Positions 32,406-37,500 of a DNA stretch of 37,500 bases are shown here, one piece after another. Made by a program: the position numbers and the translations under genes. The notes below the pieces were generated by a model, which searched no databases, had not been told where the DNA came from, and worked only from the letters and a program-made list of their open reading frames with translations. The DNA is from Chondrilla cf. caribensis (taxonomy: Eukaryota; Porifera; Demospongiae; Chondrillida; Chondrillidae): contig OZ026563.1 of NCBI GenBank assembly GCA_964020155.1, positions 4,005,440-4,042,939 of the forward strand. The letters are read 5' to 3'. How positions within the stretch are numbered: the first letter of the stretch is position 1; every line of letters starts with the position of its first letter.

Positions 32406-33504
32406 CTCCAGTACGCACTGATCATTAGAATCTGTCACGAGTCTTTAGGTAACATAATGTCATAATGTGTTCTCACACGTAACTGAAACAGTGAATTTAT
32501 ATTATATTTCATATTGCGCAAAAAGATGGCCGATTTCAAAAGGCCGAGAATTAGAAATTCGGCTAGAATTCAAGCGAAACGGCTTCGACGAACTTTATAT
32601 CTCCAGCGAAGGTTTTTCCAAACCTAAAGTAGACGTCCAAGTATTTTGAGTGCTGGGGAAGGCTTCTGCGACTCCACTTTTATCATTTTTTATCAAATTG
32701 ACACTTAGGGCAACTATAAATAGCGCAGATACTAATAATAAAATAGATAGGTCACGGTAGCCGGTTGGTCAGGTGACACGACTCTAGGCTCCAGGTCGCG
32801 GGTTCGAAACCTCTAAAGGACGGTTTTTTTCTCTGAAAAAAAAGAGCTCACTTCCTGGTGGTCAGTCGCAATACTCTCTACAAAGAATCGTAGGGGGGAG
32901 CTTTGGGACTCGCGGCTGACCTCCCAGCTAGAATAGTGTCTTCTGCATTCGCGGAATGACCAAGTACACAGTACCTGTGGAAAGTCCCTATAAAGCCGAC
33001 CATGGGTTTGTTCGACCCCGAGTGGGTGACCTTTTTTTTTTTTTTTTTTTTTTTTTCCAACTCAAGGCCATAAACCACCCATAACCATCATTACAATGTA
33101 CTGTATCATTATACAATCACTACATGTACCACACAAATGGGGAGCATTATAGGGAACATATGTACGACAATGCAGGAATGATTAACAACAATATTATGTA
33201 TAGACTAGTGGTAGCTACTAATAAGTGATTATTATCGCTGATTGGGTACTCTAAAATTAATTTTTAGGGGTTGCTTGAAAAAGATGCCCTATTTTGAAAT
33301 TCCAAGAATTAGAAATTGGTCTGGAATTCGGGCATAACAGGTATGCCAAACGTAATAACCTCGAAGCCCAAAAAGAGATGCCTAAGTAGTTCCAGTGTGT
33401 GTGTGGGGGGGGGGGGGGATACTTGTAGGTTTGGAGAGTTCGGTGTAATAGGATCAGACTTTGACCCACGTAACTACCTTTCAATGCACAAAACATAATT
33501 AAAC
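32085..33504. repeat. tandem duplication unit R3 (1.4 kb)
   Basis: Matches R2 from about 27820 to 29446 at offset 4059 after a deletion of about 195 bp at 32330/32331. That deletion removes the homologue of roughly 28074-28272. The left end lies in CA/CAC repeats and the right end is sharp (AATTAAAC then TAGGTGTGC). It holds repeat a (32510-32673), SINE (32750-33056) and repeat b (33271-33405). The NBR1-like 3' end is absent. Confidence 0.88.
32750..33056 (+). mobile_element. tRNA-headed SINE, copy in R3
   Basis: Same element as in R1 and R2, with B box GGGTTCGAAACC and a T-run at 33032-33056. Essentially identical by eye. Confidence 0.7.
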
Positions 33505-33689
33505 TAGGTGTGCACTTTGTGCAGAACCTCTCTTTGGAAGAAACCTCTCTTTGGTCTAGTCTACATATACGTACATATCTTCATTTGAACAATTGTATTG
33601 TAACATTAGGCAGTTTTTAAAAGAAAAAAAGAAAAAAATAACAGTCACGCGCATGCCCACAAGCAAATGCCATGACGACATATGTTATT

Positions 33690-33870
33690 TGCAAATGGCT
33701 GACAAGATGGACGTCATCATGGCCGGCCAATTCTAGGTCCCGAACGACATTACGGCATACCCTACTTAAGCCGAAAGGAAAGTCATAAATCGTTCCGCAA
33801 AATTTTTAGAAAACTTGCTCATTCACGTTTTAAGAGGTCTGCTAATCGCATAGTGAGAAGAGTGCCACCA
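33690..33870 (+). promoter_or_regulatory. possible promoter upstream of a tiny plus-strand gene
   Basis: Non-repetitive patch with ACAAGATGGACGTCATCATG (YY1-like AAGATGG overlapping a CRE-like GACGTCAT) and GGCCAAT, a CCAAT-type box. It lies 100-170 bp before an ATG in a strong GCCACCATG context. Motif matches alone are weak; the combination is suggestive. Confidence 0.35.
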
Positions 33871-34083
33871 TGAAGGAAAGAAATGTGAGTTGCCTTTTCT
33901 TACGCGTTGCGCAAACTCCAGCTTGTCTGTACATACGTTCGTTACTTTATTTCGTAGCACGCCGATGCCCGCTCACACCAACATAGACCAATATCGAAAT
34001 TCTTTCACGAGCACGTTGAAACTCTCGGCGAAAAAAGTACAAATGGGACAAAATCTAGAATTTTTAACCCGGAAATTAATTAA
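33870..34083 (+). CDS. possible tiny two-exon gene, 46 aa, unknown function
   Basis: Exon 1 (33870-33884) encodes MKERN after a GCCACC Kozak context and ends at GTGAGT. A 73-bp intron ends TTTCGTAG. Exon 2 (33958-34083) continues in phase 0 with HADARSHQHRPISKFFHEHV and ends with TAA at 34081. AATAAA lies at 34159-34164. So start context, donor, acceptor, frame, stop and poly(A) signal are all correctly ordered within 300 bp. The product is small, basic and hydrophilic, with no signal peptide or membrane segment, and I do not recognise it. A competing frame from 33890 (65 residues, ending FLTRKLIK) overlaps exon 2. It may be non-coding first-exon sequence instead. Confidence 0.35.
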
Positions 34084-34692
34084 ATGAGTGGGCGCCAACT
34101 CTGGGCACCCCTATGCAACGGAAACAGATAACCTCGCGGTATAAACCGCTCGGTAATTAATAAAATTTTTTATTAATTCTTCCTTCTAAGTTATTATTAT
34201 CACATAATTACTAGAATTTAATATCATTAGGATCATTAAATAATTAACAAACATTTTGAAAACAATGTAAAATATACATGTATAAGAGTATATTCAATTA
34301 TCAAGTTTATTATAATATTAATGTACTAAGAGTATCTACGGTTCAATAAAAAATATATAATACAGTGTCACCCACTTAATAGGCCACAATTCGTTTTGGA
34401 AAATTTTGGCCTATTATTCGTTTTGGCCTAATATCCAATTCCTACTAATTACACAGTACGATGTTAATTGTACATACGTATACGTGTATTTGTCAAGCAT
34501 TACATATCAGAAGTCAAGATGGAACCAATGAATAAACAACCTAAAAATCAAAAATTATAGAATAATTCCACGATAAAAACAGATCTGCAGTACATGTTTA
34601 TAAACATGCACATGGGCTCACACCGGAAAGTCAACATCCAAATAGATACAAAGTGGTATAATGTATTTATTGCACACACGAACACATACATC
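34084..34692. other. AT-rich intergenic stretch between convergent 3' ends
   Basis: Very AT-rich, with AATAAA at 34159-34164 on plus for the tiny gene and TTTATT at 34666-34671 (AATAAA on minus) for the GAPVD1-like gene. ACAGTGTCACCCACTTAATA near 34363 resembles a MITE end, but I could not pair it. No other coding signal was seen. Confidence 0.5.
34666..34671 (-). terminator. polyadenylation signal of the GAPVD1-like gene
   Basis: AATAAA on the minus strand, 21 bp beyond the stop codon at 34695-34693. Confidence 0.6.
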
Positions 34693-35039
34693 TCATGTTT
34701 TGAGTGTCTTTGAGAACTCAACAGCTGTCGTGAACTGCGTCCACCAATAGGCATGCTCCCCGCTCAAACTCTTTCCCATGAAGTTGTTCACAAACTGTAC
34801 AGTCGAGAGGAGGTTGGGAGGGTTGGCTTTTACAATGACATAGACCAGAATTGGGAACATTTCGTCTGCCCCAGCCGGTGAGCCAAATCGAGACTGTTGC
34901 AAGCACGACAGAATGACCTTGCAACTGTCGCACACACACTGGAGTTTACCACGAGGGGTCTGAGGTGAATAAAATATTGGAAACCGTGTATTCACCACAT
35001 GTGCAATAGTATGGCAGGGTGATAATGAATGAAGCAAAA

Positions 35040-35080
<41 letters not shown>

Positions 35081-36508
35081 TACATGAATGCACAAACACA
35101 CACACGCACACACAAACACACACGCACACACAAACACACACGCACACACAAACACACACACACACACACACACATGCACACACACCTTAACAACATTCAT
35201 TGCTGACAGCCGTTCTTGTGCTAATGTCCAAGGAGCGTCCACATGGTAAGCCTACACAAGAGATTTCAGTAAACAATTGAAAATCCAGTTCCTCAGTACA
35301 AAATGGGCACACTATGGAATCATCTTTGCTTCTCAGATTGCCATAGGTATTAATATAGAATATCACAGGGAAACCAGTGGTTTTCCCCTGTGGTTACTGA
35401 TATTAACCATATGTTATTAGGTACACATGTTCACCTATTTCACCTGTTCCTAACCTCAGATGGATCCCATACTAACCCTATATTGAGGCCAACTTCAGTA
35501 CAACAGTGTCAGTTTGTACATACTGCACAGAGCACCCTCCAACCAAGGTCGGAGATCATGCAGCAATGTACAGGTCGGTGTGCGCACTGCCTACTCTTAT
35601 AACATTATGCATGCATAGGAATGGATGTACAGTGAAACCTCTCTATCAAGGCCACTTTGGGAACTTAATTTCAGTCCCTATTACAGAGGTGTCCTCAATA
35701 CAGAGGTTGTTTTATACACTTCAGTACTACACTGGGACACAGAATGGTGTCCTTATTACAGAGGTTTCCACATTTTAGAGGTTTGTAATAGAGAGGTTCC
35801 ACTGTGTACTAGTTTTACTGAGTCTCAGCCACACTGGGTCCAATATTTTTACAGCATATTCTCAGTCGCAATTCAAGATTGAATGCTACAACCCAGAGGT
35901 ATTCGTCAGCACAAGTCCATACTACGTAGGTACAGTAGATAAATACTGTGTGTAGGTTGCTGGCTTTGTAGGGTACATGGTGCTAAACCCACAATGTAGA
36001 GATGGGTGTGTGTGTGTGTGTGGAGGGGGGGTCAATTTACATACATATGTACATTTTGATACATACATACGCACGTATGTTTCTGGCCTATTGTGTATGT
36101 GTGGAGTTGCAGATATTTAGCAGTTGAACTAGGCATAGCTTGTCATTGTGTTTGTGTCCAGTTAGTGCTTAGTGTGCGATCAGTGTATGATTCGGGGTCC
36201 AAACTGCTATTTCTATAACTATGAGTCATTTTGTGGATTGGCTGCCAGAAGTGCTGTGGTGTTGAACAGCGTAATTTGAACCAAGCGATAAAGGGGCATA
36301 TTACCCATGTACACGCTGTGAACCCCTCTGACTTGAACAAGCATAGTGAACAAAACTCTCACTTTTGGTATCTGAAGACTTTCATGGTCCAATGTCACGT
36401 GAGAATTGATCTCCATCAAGTAGTGAGAGAATACGCTGGGGGGTAGAGCAGCGTACATTATCACCGTGTAATTTGAACTGTGGTACATAAGCAACCCAGG
36501 CACACATG

Positions 36509-36559
<51 letters not shown>

Positions 36560-36563
36560 CACA

Positions 36564-36595
<32 letters not shown>

Positions 36596-37392
36596 TGTAC
36601 ACACACACAACACACACACACACACACACACGCACACACACACAGAGCTAACGTACTCATCTCTAGCTTTGTCCAGATCTCCATTCGGATAGAACAGTTC
36701 ATCTTGTACAAGTGACAGCACATGAGCCTCCAGAGTGTTCAGGACAATGTCTCTATCAGTCCATTCTGTGGGTGGTCATACACAAGTGTAGTGAATAATA
36801 CGATGTCCGTATGTTACACACACAAGACAGCTATGTGCATGTGTATGTAGTGTATGTACTGTATGTGGTCCTCTCTATCTACCAAACTAGCTGGGATGAC
36901 ATATGTTAACCTAACACAGTCACTTGTCTAGTGAGCCAGCCAGTGCTACTTGTCTAGCCAACCAGGCAATGATGTTGTTTAGTCAGCCAGCCAATGATAT
37001 CGTCTAGCCAACCAGCCAATGATATTGTCTAGCCAACCAGCCAATGATATTGTCTAGCCAACAAGCCAATAGTGCAATAGAGATAAAATAATGTGTAGAG
37101 AAGTACTAACTAGTACCTAGCCAGTACGTCTAGTCAGTCACCAGCTCATGGATGGACAGCCAATCAATATAATGAACAAACGTCCACAGACCAAAACCTA
37201 CTCTTCAGAGAGTCTTCCGCCTGGACGAGGGAGGTAAGCTGGTCCAATATCTCCTCGTAATACGAACACCGGTCATCCACTGCCTCCAGTTCCTTCATGA
37301 CTTTGGAGAACTTTGCGAGGGGTGTCTTCCTTGTTTCAAGAAAGTCACCAACAGTGTGATCGATGCAGCGGTCAACGAGCACCAGCCAATCA
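34693..37392 (-). CDS. GAPVD1: GAPVD1-like Rab guanine-nucleotide exchange factor, C-terminal part with VPS9 domain
   Basis: Exons are 37392-37202, 36765-36657, 36435-36363, 35251-35186 and 34959-34693 (stop TGA), with phases 1, 2, 0, 0. Upstream exons lie beyond the right edge. The sequence includes [43 protein letters not shown] and a VPS9 domain with [31 protein letters not shown] and [17 protein letters not shown]. Ending the protein within a few residues of AVEF-type sequence, plus ANPPxLLSTVQ and YWWxQFTxAVEF, is characteristic of GAPVD1 (GAPex-5). That protein combines an N-terminal RasGAP-like domain with a C-terminal VPS9 domain that activates Rab5-family GTPases in endocytosis. Only the C-terminal ~234 residues are here. 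The acidic Asp (ADE) and the YVI helix expected for catalysis are present. No frame damage was seen. Confidence 0.88.
35041..35175. repeat. (CA)n tract abutting a GAPVD1-like 5' splice site
   Basis: CA with ACAAACACACACG blocks. In transcript sense it is GT-rich and begins exactly at the donor of exon 35251-35186 (AAG|GTGTGTGTG), as in docking-protein exon 2. Confidence 0.93.
35630..35804. mobile_element. MITE, same family as 11927-12101
   Basis: Ends CAGTGAAACCTCTCTATCAA and GAGAGGTTCCACTG. It shares ACTACACTGGGACACAGAAT with the 11927 copy. TA precedes it. It is 175 bp, intronic in the GAPVD1-like gene. Confidence 0.85.
36510..36646. repeat. (CA)n tract in the GAPVD1-like gene, just after the donor of exon 36765-36657
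   Basis: About 130 bp of CA with CAACAC and CATGTAC breaks, sense GT. It starts about 10 bp into the intron. Confidence 0.95.
36940..37075. repeat. 25-bp minisatellite, about 5 copies
   Basis: Copies of GTCTAGCCAACCAGCCAATG plus ATATT with degenerate edges, in the GAPVD1-like intron between exons 37202 and 36765. Confidence 0.85.
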
Positions 37393-37500
37393 CTGCAAAT
37401 GACACAGAGAGATACAATTAGAAGTAACTGACAAGTACGAGTTGACAAATTTACTGCAGATGATGTAAAGGACCACAATTTGCATGTCGACCAAGAGCAG

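Overview
This window looks like invertebrate animal nuclear DNA. Its genes are split into short exons with consensus GT/AG borders and consistent intron phases. The recognisable families (Dok-type PH-PTB adaptor, RGS3-like C2-PDZ protein, GAPVD1 VPS9 factor, NBR1 autophagy receptor, ANKIB1 ankyrin/RBR ligase) form an animal set. A compact early-branching animal such as a sponge would fit, but nothing here fixes the species. No bacterial, viral, CRISPR, rRNA or functional tRNA feature was seen.

Left part (1-23.6 kb): two genes diverge from a ~360-bp shared promoter. To the left (minus strand, 5045 to beyond 1) is an RGS3-like C2-PDZ gene, cut by the window edge, with a second possible first exon. 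To the right (plus strand, 5407-23561) is a complete PH-PTB docking protein of about 1635 residues. It has six coding exons, two glutamine-rich tracts, YxN and proline-rich motifs and a 13-residue coding minisatellite. Its second intron (10.6 kb, splitting the PH domain) is packed with six distinct minisatellites, long GT tracts, a TIR element and a 54-bp array.

Middle part (23.6-33.5 kb): there is no intact gene here. Three partial copies of one junction lie in direct order: the 3' end of an NBR1-like gene, a spacer with a tRNA-headed SINE, and the 5' end of an ANKIB1-like gene, both on the minus strand. The copies carry truncations, frameshifts and a deletion. One breakpoint holds a 132-bp piece of the neighbouring docking-protein exon.

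Right part (33.5-37.5 kb): a possible tiny two-exon plus-strand gene (46 residues) sits beside the 3' end of a minus-strand GAPVD1-like gene, whose C-terminal VPS9 domain is clear. This gene runs off the right edge.

The intact genes suggest tyrosine-kinase docking, G-protein regulation and Rab5-type endosomal signalling, but nothing shows that they act as a unit. The most unusual features are the fragment array, the TIR elements with internally expanded 54-bp repeats, and a strong sense-strand bias of GT repeats in introns. These often touch 5' splice sites.
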